The notes under the pieces were generated by a model. It worked only from the letters and a program-made list of their open reading frames with translations, was not told the origin of the DNA and did no database searches. Position numbers and translations under genes: made by a program. This document shows positions 7,701 to 15,228 of a DNA stretch of 16,404 nucleotides, one piece after another; position 1 is the first letter of the stretch, and the number at the start of each line of letters is the position of its first letter. Origin of the DNA: Gammaproteobacteria bacterium UBA3498 (GTDB lineage Bacteria; Pseudomonadota; Gammaproteobacteria; Pseudomonadales; Pseudohongiellaceae); NCBI GenBank assembly GCA_002377605.1, contig DFQD01000079.1, forward strand, positions 1 through 16,404, read 5' to 3'.

Positions 7701-10230
7701 CATTCGCCGCAGCTATATTAACTTCTGAGTTATTTTCATCTATCTGGGCCATTTGCACTGGCGCGATACTGGTCTTAAACGCTAGGCTATTCGCAATGCC
7801 TAATATGATTGCTGACCAGCTGTAATCATAATCAGCCGCATCTCTTACGATCTGCCGCACAATAGGTTGATCGTAATATTCGACTCTTCTACCTAAAGCA
7901 TAGGTCATCAGCTTTTCAGTTAAGGTGTGGGCAAATCGATCGGGTCTGTCCATCATCCAGCTGCGTAAGTCGACAAAGCCGGCGAATTCAACACCACCAG
8001 GATAATTACCATTGGGATCCACCGGATTTCCGGCCTCGTCAAAATTTCGCCATGCGCCAATCACATCAAAGTTTTCTAACGCGAACCCTAATGGATCGAT
8101 AACCACATGGCAGGAAGCGCAGACAGGGTCTTCACGGTGTTGTGCTAAACGATCGCGAATAGAAGCAGGAATTTCGCCAGCTTCAGCTTCAGGAAGAATA
8201 GGTACATTTGGCGGCGGTGGCGGTGGTGGAGTTCCTAATAAATTATCCAGCAACCATTTACCTCTTAATACCGGTGATGTTCTGCCAGGATACGAAGTTA
8301 CGGTTAGCAAAGCGCCATGGGCTAACAGGCCACCTCGTTGTTGGGTATTCGGCAATGACGCTTTCCGGAAACGACTGCCGTAAACATCTTCTACGCCGTA
8401 GTGCTGAGCTAATCTTTCATTAACAAATGTGTAATCGGCATTAAGTAACTCCGTGACCGGTGCATCAGTCTTAATGGTTTCACCGACAAACATTTCAGTT
8501 TCTGTTTCGAAGGCCTCGATGAGACTTACGTCATATTGAGGAAACAATACCGTATTGATGTTTACTTCTTCTAGTCGGCGAAGGTTTAACCATTGAGCAG
8601 CAAAATCTTCGACTAAAGTGTTCACACCGCGTTCATCAGCGATCATGCGTCGAACTTGTCGTTCATAAACTACCGGATCACTGAGCCGTCCTGCTTCTGC
8701 TAGTTGGAGTAGTTCTTCATCGGGAGCAGTACTCCATAGGAAGAACGAAAGTCTCGAAGCCAGCTCGGTGTCACTTAGCTCAAAGGTTTCTCCTGCTGCG
8801 AGATTGGCAGGAGTTTGATAGGAGCGAATCAAAAAATCTGGATCGCTGAGAATAAATTCCAATGCGAATTGTATGCCGGCATCGAAACTTCCACCTTGTT
8901 CGCGACCCACATTGAAAAACTCTTGAAGCAGTTTTGAATCATCTTCGGCAATATTTCTGCGGTAAGCCTGTCGCGCCATGCGTGTTAGAATTTCATCTGC
9001 ACAGGCCGCTTCTTCAGATAAATCTTCTGGATAGCAGGAAAAAATAAGTTGGCGGCTAGGCGAGTCACCAAAGTTTGCTGTATTGGTATAAGGACCGCCT
9101 ATCTCAATAGCATGAACTTTTTGATAGGCAAGATACGCTTCGGAGTTAGCCGGTAGTCTACCTCCTTGTCGTGGCTGAGGAATCTCCTCCTCTTCCACTT
9201 GCTGCCTTACATAGGAAGCGGTTACGGAATGAGGGCCAGCAGTTACTGGAATAGTGACTTCAAGTCCCTGAGTTCCCTCGTACAGCATGTATTGTTCCCA
9301 ATCGATACTTCCAGGCTCGCCGGTTCCACTAAAACTTAATGGAGTGGGGGTGCCCGGCGCATCACCACCAATAGTAAATCTTTCCAGCAAAACTCCATCT
9401 AAACGCACGTCGAGAATTTGCGCCCAACCCAACCCTTTAACGTAGTCTTGATAATTCGTTTCCAGATCAATCTTGATGGTGTACTCGCCATCAACAGGAA
9501 AATGATGGGTTACCGAAACACCACCGCGAGAACCAAAAGGCATGTCTTCGTTTTGGCGCCAGTCCTGACTCATATAAAGTGGGATTTCGTATGTTGCGAC
9601 GCTGGGGCTTAACGGCGGTAAGCCAGTCGCTAATCGGGTTACTTGTCTTGCCACTGACATGTATCGTTCCATGTGTGCGGTAGTGAATGGTAAAGATTCA
9701 GCGATATTATCGAAACTGCCATCGGCAGTTGGATCCCCCGGCAGTAATTCCATGATGTCTACATCAAGCCCCAACAATTCATTGATGGAATTGTTGTACT
9801 CGTAACGATTCATTCGATGCAATGGAGTTACACGGCCAGGATTTGGGTTCGCCGCCCACGAGTTATCTAATTCAGCCTCCAGCCATTCGGCGATCACGCT
9901 GTAAGTTTCGAAATCAGGGCGAGGCATTCCTGCCGGCGGCATCATATGGGCGCGCAGTTTTTTTACTATTTTTTCCAGTGTTTCAGCATGGGTAGCAATG
10001 CGAGTAAAGTCCACACTTTGTAAAGAGAGGCCAGAAGTGGCCAGCGCGTCGTTGTGGCAAGCAAGGCAATACTGGTTTACCACCTGCTGCATATCGTTGG
10101 TGCCAAATGCTTCTTGCGCGGAAGCTGGCTGACTAAGAAAAGGGTTGGAATCTGAGAGCCCAATCACCGCTGCAGCCAGGACTGAAATCGCCAGGCTGGA
10201 TCCGATCCAATTCTTCCTGATTGGTTTCAT
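7690..10230 (-). CDS. Exported PSD/DUF1592-family c-type cytochrome-like multidomain protein
   Basis: 846 aa, ATG at 10230 with GGAG about 8 nt upstream. An N-terminal hydrophobic signal ends near PASAQ (35-39). Visible domains in order: a cytochrome-like segment with CLACH (55-59) and a possible axial Met in MMPP (96-99); DUF1587 around 134-200 (LHRMNRYEYNNSINELLGL); a beta-rich, carbohydrate-binding-like region about 215-380; DUF1595 about 400-470 (C399, C410, AYRR); DUF1592 about 485-612 (LSFFLWSTAPDEEL); DUF1588 about 631-730 with a run of seven prolines (668-674) and a second CASCH (704-708) followed by IDPLGFALENFD; and DUF1585 about 745-820 (LMTYALGRRVEYYD). This is the standard Planctomycete-type architecture, also found in proteobacteria. 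One or two covalent hemes imply periplasmic redox work; the substrate is unknown. It is the first gene of the six-gene operon. Confidence 0.92.
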   Translation of the reverse strand: MKPIRKNWIGSSLAISVLAAAVIGLSDSNPFLSQPASAQEAFGTNDMQQVVNQYCLACHNDALATSGLSLQSVDFTRIATHAETLEKIVKKLRAHMMPPAGMPRPDFETYSVIAEWLEAELDNSWAANPNPGRVTPLHRMNRYEYNNSINELLGLDVDIMELLPGDPTADGSFDNIAESLPFTTAHMERYMSVARQVTRLATGLPPLSPSVATYEIPLYMSQDWRQNEDMPFGSRGGVSVTHHFPVDGEYTIKIDLETNYQDYVKGLGWAQILDVRLDGVLLERFTIGGDAPGTPTPLSFSGTGEPGSIDWEQYMLYEGTQGLEVTIPVTAGPHSVTASYVRQQVEEEEIPQPRQGGRLPANSEAYLAYQKVHAIEIGGPYTNTANFGDSPSRQLIFSCYPEDLSEEAACADEILTRMARQAYRRNIAEDDSKLLQEFFNVGREQGGSFDAGIQFALEFILSDPDFLIRSYQTPANLAAGETFELSDTELASRLSFFLWSTAPDEELLQLAEAGRLSDPVVYERQVRRMIADERGVNTLVEDFAAQWLNLRRLEEVNINTVLFPQYDVSLIEAFETETEMFVGETIKTDAPVTELLNADYTFVNERLAQHYGVEDVYGSRFRKASLPNTQQRGGLLAHGALLTVTSYPGRTSPVLRGKWLLDNLLGTPPPPPPPNVPILPEAEAGEIPASIRDRLAQHREDPVCASCHVVIDPLGFALENFDVIGAWRNFDEAGNPVDPNGNYPGGVEFAGFVDLRSWMMDRPDRFAHTLTEKLMTYALGRRVEYYDQPIVRQIVRDAADYDYSWSAIILGIANSLAFKTSIAPVQMAQIDENNSEVNIAAANAQN

Positions 10231-10275
10231 GTAGGCTCCGCTAATTGAGGCTCAAAATGCACCGCTTTTCAATAA

Positions 10276-10327
10276 CTTATATATCGGCAACAACAGCACA
10301 TTTTGTGTTTATTTAACCGAAAAACAC
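10276..10327 (-). promoter_or_regulatory. Candidate promoter/operator region of the six-gene operon
   Basis: Upstream of the ATG at 10230 the minus strand carries a TATA-rich -10-like block (TATATA, 10283-10278) without a recognisable -35. Just upstream are two overlapping dyads: GTGTTT-N11-AAACAC (arms 10305-10310 and 10322-10327 on the plus strand) and CACA-TTT-TGTG (10297-10307). A -10 lacking a -35 next to dyads would fit an activator-dependent promoter. This is pattern reading only. Confidence 0.3.
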
Positions 10328-10349
10328 TACCTTAGGAATGGCTATTCTG

Positions 10350-10392
10350 CAATAAATAAAAAGAAACAAAGCGTAACGAGGCTCATGTCGTT
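10350..10392 (-). terminator. Putative terminator of the Kelch gene
   Basis: On the minus strand AACGA (10392-10388) pairs with TCGTT (10379-10375) around an 8-nt loop, starting inside the stop codon of the Kelch gene. A T-rich tail follows (TTTGTTTCTTTTTATTTATT). The stem is short and the tail begins 4 nt after it, so the terminator is plausible but weak. Confidence 0.4.
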
Positions 10393-11375
10393 TAAGGTAC
10401 CGGAGCCATCCACATTTTTGACTGCACAGTACTGCCTTGATAGGCACCTCCACCGATATACATTATGCCATCGATTATGCCCGCAGCAGGAGAGGAAAGA
10501 GGGTTGGGGAGCTCGCCAACTTTTTGCCATTGGCTCCCCGGTGCTAACGTCAGAATATCCGGATCTTGAGCTTTGCTTCCTCCCATTGGAGTGGTGTGGC
10601 CGCCGATCATCCAGATCTTGTTGTCATGGACGAAGGTCGCACCTTCCGCATGGGAATGACCTTTGGGAAGTGGCGGCCCGTTACTCCAGGAGTTAGTTTC
10701 TGGATCAAATATGTCGACCCGCGCCTGATCCAGTTGTTGGCTGTCGTGATTGAACTGACCACCAATTGCGTAAATCTTTCCTTGAAACGTGACAGTTGAA
10801 AATTGATTGCGTGGTGTTGGCATTGGAGTAGTTGCTTGCCACCCACCATTGCCGTTTGCCAGGTCCTCAAGATTTAACACCCAATGATCCGGCGAATCTG
10901 TGTCGCGGTCGGATATTAAGCCACCAAAATAATGCAGCTCTCGGTCAACGATCGCTAGTCCACCACCTGCTCTAGGTTCAGGTAACAGTGGAGCGGCTGT
11001 GTAACGATCTAAATCCACATCGTAATTCCACACCTCGGCAATGGCATGGCCTGGATAACCATCTTTAAATCCACCGGCAAACCATACCGTGCGCCCATCC
11101 AAGACCATATTCATATGGGTGATTGCGCTGGGGAGTTCCTGAATAGAGGTCCAGCTACCACTAGTAGGATCAAAAACGTCTGATCTTTTGCTGGAAATAA
11201 CACCGGATTTGTAGCCGCCGAACAAAAACAACTTATTATCTAAATTAATCACACCGGGTTCCCACTTACCTTCCGGCATGTCAGGAAGCGCAATCCATTC
11301 ATCGGCTTCTTGGGCAAATAGCGTTGAGATTAGAGATGAGATTATAAGGCAACTGATAATCCAGGGCTGTTTCAT
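10392..11375 (-). CDS. Secreted Kelch-repeat beta-propeller protein
   Basis: 327 aa with a Sec signal (WIISCLIISSLISTLFAQ, cleavage near 21). ATG at 11375 is preceded by GGAGAA at good spacing. Six Kelch units are marked by Gly-Gly doublets at 53-54, 101-102, 151-152, 205-206, 258-259 and 308-309, each followed at usual spacing by a Trp-containing strand (for example SGSW, ETNSW, SQWQKV), so a complete six-bladed propeller fits the length. Kelch propellers of this size include NanM-type sialic acid epimerases and galactose-oxidase-like modules; no copper-radical Cys/Tyr pair or mutarotase signature is recognisable. It could bind a sugar or a protein in the periplasm. It is transcribed alone from the intergenic region shared with the divergent esterase gene. 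Confidence 0.88.
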   Translation of the reverse strand: MKQPWIISCLIISSLISTLFAQEADEWIALPDMPEGKWEPGVINLDNKLFLFGGYKSGVISSKRSDVFDPTSGSWTSIQELPSAITHMNMVLDGRTVWFAGGFKDGYPGHAIAEVWNYDVDLDRYTAAPLLPEPRAGGGLAIVDRELHYFGGLISDRDTDSPDHWVLNLEDLANGNGGWQATTPMPTPRNQFSTVTFQGKIYAIGGQFNHDSQQLDQARVDIFDPETNSWSNGPPLPKGHSHAEGATFVHDNKIWMIGGHTTPMGGSKAQDPDILTLAPGSQWQKVGELPNPLSSPAAGIIDGIMYIGGGAYQGSTVQSKMWMAPVP

Positions 11376-11456
11376 TATTATTCTCCGAATTCCCGTGCTT
11401 AGGGTTTCAGAGTATCACTAATTATTGAGCTAAAATACATTGTTGGAGCTTAATGA

Positions 11457-11485
11457 TTTACTTGATACAGTAAGATCAGTATAAA
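11457..11485 (+). promoter_or_regulatory. Candidate sigma-70 promoter of the esterase gene
   Basis: TTTACT (11457-11462) and TATAAA (11480-11485) are separated by 17 nt, matching the -35 box at 4 of 6 and the -10 box at 5 of 6 positions. The predicted start would be near 11492, giving a leader of about 50 nt before the ATG at 11541. A closer TTGATA at 11462 has only a 12-nt spacer and is less likely to be the -35. Confidence 0.45.
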
Positions 11486-11540
11486 ACTCAGTTAGATTAG
11501 TTTTGCTTCTGACTACGATCAATACCATATAGGAAATGTT

Positions 11541-12482
11541 ATGAAATTGACAATCATCAGATTTGCCCTAAGCATTTCTGTTCTAATTTATTCAGTTTCA
11601 GGTTTCGCGCAAACTGAAAGTCGCAGCTTTGTCGACGTCACAAGCACTTATTCCGTAATACCCAATTTGATCTATCAACGAGCTGGTGGGGTTGATTTAA
11701 AACTCGATGTTTATCGTCCGCGGGACGTTGATGGTGCGAATAAAACACTCATGCATATTCATGGTGGTGGTTGGACTAACGGTAGCAAAGAGGCCTCGTC
11801 AGTAAATTTTCTTCCTTATTTGGAAATGGGATGGACAATCGTAAACGTCGCCTACCGATTAGCTGATGTTGCCCATGCCCCGGGTGCGGTTGAAGATACT
11901 CGTTGTGCATTGCGTTGGATTTATCGTAATGCGGATCGCTATGGTTTCGACAAAAAAAATATCGTTTTGACCGGAAACTCCGCAGGTGGTCATCTGGCAT
12001 TAATTACTGGGATGCTAACTTCCGATGTTGGAATGGAGCGTCAATGCCCCGGGGATAGAATGCGCAGTACCTGGGATATCGGGCCAACTAACATGGAAAC
12101 TTTGCAAGTCGCTGCCATTGTTAACTGGTATGGAATTACTAATGTCACTGACCTGTTAAATAATGGGCCCGGCACTTCAGGCAACTTCACTGAAGCCTGG
12201 ATTGGGTCTTCTCCTAATCGAGTCGCGACAGCAGCGCGTGTTTCTCCCATAAATCATGTGCGGGAAAATCTGCCTCCCATAATCACTATTCATGGTGACG
12301 TGGACACTATTGTTCCTCACTCCCAAGGGGTGCTGTTACATGAAGCCCTCAATCGTGCGGGAGTGCCGAATGAGCTCATTACCATTCAAGGTGGTGGTCA
12401 TGGCGGATTTAGCGCGACACAGATGGCGAACATATATGATGAGATCCGAGATTTCCTCAAGGAGCACGAAGTAGGAAACTAA
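11541..12482 (+). CDS. Secreted BD-FAE/HSL-like alpha/beta hydrolase (esterase)
   Basis: 313 aa, ATG at 11541 with AGGAAA 5-10 nt upstream. A Sec signal peptide ends near GFAQ (21-24). The fold shows HGGGW (74-78) at the oxyanion hole, GNSAGGH with nucleophile Ser147, acid Asp255 in HGDVDTIVP and catalytic His287 in GGGHGGF. This is the layout of bifunctional feruloyl/acetyl-xylan esterase (BD-FAE) and other HSL-like carboxylesterases. Cys122 and Cys169 could form a disulfide in the exported protein. Length is normal for a single-domain esterase with signal peptide. The target ester is unknown; given the sulfatase and GH88/105-like genes nearby, de-esterification of a polysaccharide is a reasonable guess, as is a small-molecule ester. 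It is divergent from the Kelch gene and convergent with the YciI-family gene. Confidence 0.88.
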   Translation: MKLTIIRFALSISVLIYSVSGFAQTESRSFVDVTSTYSVIPNLIYQRAGGVDLKLDVYRPRDVDGANKTLMHIHGGGWTNGSKEASSVNFLPYLEMGWTIVNVAYRLADVAHAPGAVEDTRCALRWIYRNADRYGFDKKNIVLTGNSAGGHLALITGMLTSDVGMERQCPGDRMRSTWDIGPTNMETLQVAAIVNWYGITNVTDLLNNGPGTSGNFTEAWIGSSPNRVATAARVSPINHVRENLPPIITIHGDVDTIVPHSQGVLLHEALNRAGVPNELITIQGGGHGGFSATQMANIYDEIRDFLKEHEVGN

Positions 12483-12613
12483 GCGCTATGATCTGTTGCA
12501 CAATAGGCGCACCTCGTGCACTTATGAGAAAGAAGTTTCGAACTCGAAAGCAGTTGAATGGGCCTTCTTGGTGTCGATCTTAAAGAACTCGAATTAGGGA
12601 TTGCGCAACTATG

Positions 12614-12904
12614 CTAAGGTTTAACTGCTAACCTTATCGGCTGCACCGTAATGTCCTGCCATACCCCTTCAGTCACATAAGGATCATTAGCTAGCCATTC
12701 ATCTAAATCTGTGCGGCTTTCAAATTCTACACAGAGTGTTGACCCAATCATTTCATCATTCTCATCGAGAATTGCGGCACCAACTATAATATTGCCTGCT
12801 TCTTTTAATTCTTGCGCATCAGCTAAGTGCGAAGGCCTGGCGGCTGCTCTGCGGTTCTTGGCTTCTTTGTCTTTGCCGTCATAAGCTACTACTAAAAATT
12901 GCAT
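12614..12904 (-). CDS. YciI-family protein
   Basis: 96 aa, the normal family length, without an export signal. ATG at 12904 is preceded by GAGGA with a 9-nt spacer. The ferredoxin-like YciI pattern is visible: a first strand MQFLVVAYDG, R-x-x-HL with His26, G-x-x-x-x-GAAI (37-45) and ANDPYV with Asp74; the His/Asp pair lines the putative active site in this family. YciI-like proteins are cytoplasmic with poorly known reactions; some related members are dehalogenases or muconolactone-isomerase-like enzymes. It lies 30 nt downstream of the sulfatase gene and is probably co-transcribed with it, although a cytoplasmic protein next to an exported sulfatase gives no clear functional clue. Confidence 0.88.
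   Translation of the reverse strand: MQFLVVAYDGKDKEAKNRRAAARPSHLADAQELKEAGNIIVGAAILDENDEMIGSTLCVEFESRTDLDEWLANDPYVTEGVWQDITVQPIRLAVKP
12615..12636. repeat. 7-bp inverted repeat at the 3' end of the YciI gene
   Basis: TAAGGTT (12615-12621) and AACCTTA (12630-12636) are perfect reverse complements with an 8-nt loop and overlap the last codons and stop of the YciI-family gene. No T tract follows on either strand. It might act as an RNA 3'-end stabiliser or weak terminator between the convergent genes. The remaining gap (12483-12613) shows only short hairpins, such as TTTCG-AACT-CGAAA at 12536-12549, and no gene. Confidence 0.3.
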
Positions 12905-12934
12905 AACATTTTTCCTCGGATAAGCTGTTAGTTA

Positions 12935-14476
12935 TTACAATATATTTTGATTGCGGTGATCGCCGAACTTTGGTCGTACTACGTTTTTAAGGGGAATATT
13001 CATACCGCCAGTTTCTTCTAGCCAAGTATAAATATCCGTTGCAAACGCTTCTATTCTTTCTTGGTGGCCTGGAGAATCAATTAGATTCTGCATCTCATTG
13101 GGATCATTTTCTAAATCATAAAACTCATTCGTATCCCAGATACCGTGATAACGAATATACTTGTATCGATCAGTGCGTACACCAAACATGGTTGGCGTTT
13201 GGGGAAAATCCATCTCCCAGTAATACTCATAGAAAATTCGATCTCGCCAGGGAACCTCTTCTTGTGCAAACAATGGGGCGAACGACATGCCTTGCATATG
13301 CTCTGGTACTTGCAGTCCTGCAGCTTCCAAGATTGTCGGTGCAATGTCTATGTTTTGTACTAAGGATTCTATGGTAGCCCCCCCTTTCAATTCGGTCGGT
13401 AAGCGAACTAATAGTGGAACCTTTGCTGACTCCTCATAGAAATGACGCTTATCGATTAAGCCGTGTTCGCCAAACGAAAAGCCGTTATCTCCCATGTATA
13501 TTACTAAGGTGTCTTCAGCTAAACCATTTGTATCGAGAAAGTCTAAGACGACCCCAACGCTGTCATCGATACCCATTAAGGTTTCAGTGTAGCGATGGAA
13601 GAAATCTTCGAAGTTAGTCCTGCCATGATACATATAGTCCACGCCATGCCAAGATTCTCTCTGGTTTTTCACCCAATCCGGGATGCGATTATCCCCATAG
13701 TATTCACGGCCTCGGGCCGGATCTCCGTCGCTACTGCCACTTGGTAGAGTAGTCTCTCCATATAAAGGTGTTTCATAAGAGGGTGGATAGATAACTTCTT
13801 CTTCCTCATAGCTCCCCAAGTGCCTTTGCGCGGGAGAGAATTGACTGTGTACAGCTTTGTGGGACAAATACATAAAGAAGGGTTGGTTATTATTGCGTTG
13901 TTCTAACCACTCAACTGCGTGATCTGTTAGAAGGTCGGTAATGTAAATGTCTTCACCATAAGTATGCCTTTCACCGTTTATATTTAGGGTGGGCGCGTAA
14001 TAAACACCTTGTCCGCGAAAACTTTCCCAGTGATCGAATCCTGGTTGAGGTTCATCGCTGTGGTTGCCCATGTGCCACTTCCCGAAGTACCCAGTTTGGT
14101 AACCAGCCTGTTGAAGATACTGTGGAAAGAAAGTGAGGTTTCCGGGGTCCGGTGCTGCATTGTCCACAACAGTGTGCGTATGAGAATACAAACCGGTTAG
14201 GATCGAAGCCCGGGAAGGTGAACAAAGCGATGTAGTCACATAGGCATTAGGAAAATAGGCGCCTTCATTGGCCAGACGGTCTAGGTTAGGGGTTTGCAGC
14301 CAGGGAACTTTGCCGGTAAAGCCCATGAAATCGAATCGGTGATCATCGGTGAGTATGAAGATGACATTCTTCGGTTTAGAACCAGCGATTGTTTTGAGTC
14401 GGAGGGATTCTTCCTCAGTATCACAAGCACTGAGCGTGAATAATCCAATCAAGGTAATGCATAGTGACATTTTCAT
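12935..14476 (-). CDS. Lipoprotein arylsulfatase-family enzyme (formylglycine type)
   Basis: 513 aa. The N terminus is a lipoprotein signal with lipobox LSAC and Cys18. The sulfatase core is complete: metal-binding TDDH (Asp44, Asp45), the C-x-P-x-R motif CSPSR (Cys85-Arg89) whose Cys would be converted to formylglycine, GKWHMG (132-137), SHKAVH (205-210), the second metal pair GDNG (Asp330, Asn331), and GEHGLIDK (His338, Lys343). It therefore belongs to the type I (S1) sulfatases, probably acting on a sulfated sugar in the periplasm or at the cell surface. Subfamily and substrate cannot be assigned by eye. The required formylglycine-generating enzyme or anSME maturase is not encoded here. 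ATG 14476 was chosen; an ATG two codons later is equally possible and ribosome-binding sites are weak for both. It lies 26 nt after the LysE-family gene. Confidence 0.93.
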   Translation of the reverse strand: MKMSLCITLIGLFTLSACDTEEESLRLKTIAGSKPKNVIFILTDDHRFDFMGFTGKVPWLQTPNLDRLANEGAYFPNAYVTTSLCSPSRASILTGLYSHTHTVVDNAAPDPGNLTFFPQYLQQAGYQTGYFGKWHMGNHSDEPQPGFDHWESFRGQGVYYAPTLNINGERHTYGEDIYITDLLTDHAVEWLEQRNNNQPFFMYLSHKAVHSQFSPAQRHLGSYEEEEVIYPPSYETPLYGETTLPSGSSDGDPARGREYYGDNRIPDWVKNQRESWHGVDYMYHGRTNFEDFFHRYTETLMGIDDSVGVVLDFLDTNGLAEDTLVIYMGDNGFSFGEHGLIDKRHFYEESAKVPLLVRLPTELKGGATIESLVQNIDIAPTILEAAGLQVPEHMQGMSFAPLFAQEEVPWRDRIFYEYYWEMDFPQTPTMFGVRTDRYKYIRYHGIWDTNEFYDLENDPNEMQNLIDSPGHQERIEAFATDIYTWLEETGGMNIPLKNVVRPKFGDHRNQNIL

Positions 14477-14502
14477 TGGTCGCCTACTAATTTGGTAAGA
14501 AT

Positions 14503-15114
14503 CTAGACAGAGAGCTGCTGATAGATTTCTAGAAAAACTGGAATTAGCGATCCTATCAACAGTGTTGCCATGCTTATATTAAAGATTCTCACATAGGAGG
14601 GCTTCAGCAAAATAGTTTTCAGTGAGGCACCAAACCACAACCACAGCAAAGTGCAGGGAGAACCGAAAATCATGAATAGTGATGCAATAGTCAAAACCTG
14701 GAATACATAACTGTCCGAGATGACGGTGTAAGTCACTGTCGCGCCAACCGCCAGTACCCATGCTTTAGGATTGACCCACTGAAATGCAGCTGCCTGCAGG
14801 AAGGTAAAGGGCTTGCCTCTAGTTTCATTGAATTCTGATATCGGAGTGGATGCTATACGCCAGGCTAAATAGCTGAGATAGGCTGCTCCGGCACACTTGA
14901 GGATTACATGCAGAACAGGAAACTGTTCAAAGAGTCCGGCAATCCCGAGCCCAACTGCAACGATCATGGCAGGAAATCCTAAACAGATCCCAAAATAGTG
15001 CCTCATGCTATGACGTATACCGTAATTAAGCCCAGAGGTCATAATTAAGGTATTATTGGGGCCAGGTGTCACACAGGTGCTAATTACAAATACAATAATT
15101 GCCAGATATTCCAT
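14503..15114 (-). CDS. LysE/RhtB-family amino-acid exporter
   Basis: 203 aa from the ATG at 15114; an in-frame TTG at 15120 is a less likely start and neither has a visible ribosome-binding site. The family signature PGPNN (17-21) ends the first membrane helix, and NPKAWVLAVG occurs at the start of a later helix. About six hydrophobic segments are visible, as expected for LysE/RhtB inner-membrane exporters that move amino acids or derivatives out by proton exchange. The substrate is unknown. It is the first gene of a probable operon with the sulfatase (26-nt gap) and YciI-family gene, and is divergent from the AEC permease gene across about 114 nt. Confidence 0.9.
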   Translation of the reverse strand: MEYLAIIVFVISTCVTPGPNNTLIMTSGLNYGIRHSMRHYFGICLGFPAMIVAVGLGIAGLFEQFPVLHVILKCAGAAYLSYLAWRIASTPISEFNETRGKPFTFLQAAAFQWVNPKAWVLAVGATVTYTVISDSYVFQVLTIASLFMIFGSPCTLLWLWFGASLKTILLKPSYVRIFNISMATLLIGSLIPVFLEIYQQLSV

Positions 15115-15189
15115 GATCAATTGATAGCGTACCGCAAAGATTTGAAAGCAGCGGATTCTACTATGAATTTGCAGCCTGAGCGTAACTTA

Positions 15190-15206
15190 ATTCTGGTAAG
15201 CAGAAT
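15190..15206. promoter_or_regulatory. Inverted repeat in the divergent LysE/AEC intergenic region
   Basis: ATTCTG-GTAAG-CAGAAT is a perfect 6-bp dyad with a 5-nt centre between two divergent transporter genes. Such a site could be a shared operator. I find no convincing -35/-10 pair for either gene here. Confidence 0.28.
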
Positions 15207-15228
15207 CATGAGTCATTAGACTGCCCAC

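Noticed and set aside
8205..8232. GGCGGTGG-rich run resembling a simple repeat
   Set aside because: It encodes the poly-proline stretch typical of DUF1588 proteins on the minus strand.
7996..8423. Plus-strand open frames opposite the PSD/DUF1592 gene
   Set aside because: They are low-complexity or cysteine-rich shadows with no ribosome-binding site, inside a well-recognised gene on the other strand.
10342..10870. Several overlapping small ORFs around the Kelch gene
   Set aside because: They have no recognisable motifs and overlap a confident Kelch-repeat frame.
12483..12613. Possible small RNA or gene between the convergent esterase and YciI genes
   Set aside because: Only short hairpins and a 9-nt repeated GAACTCGAA are seen; no promoter-terminator pair or coding frame.
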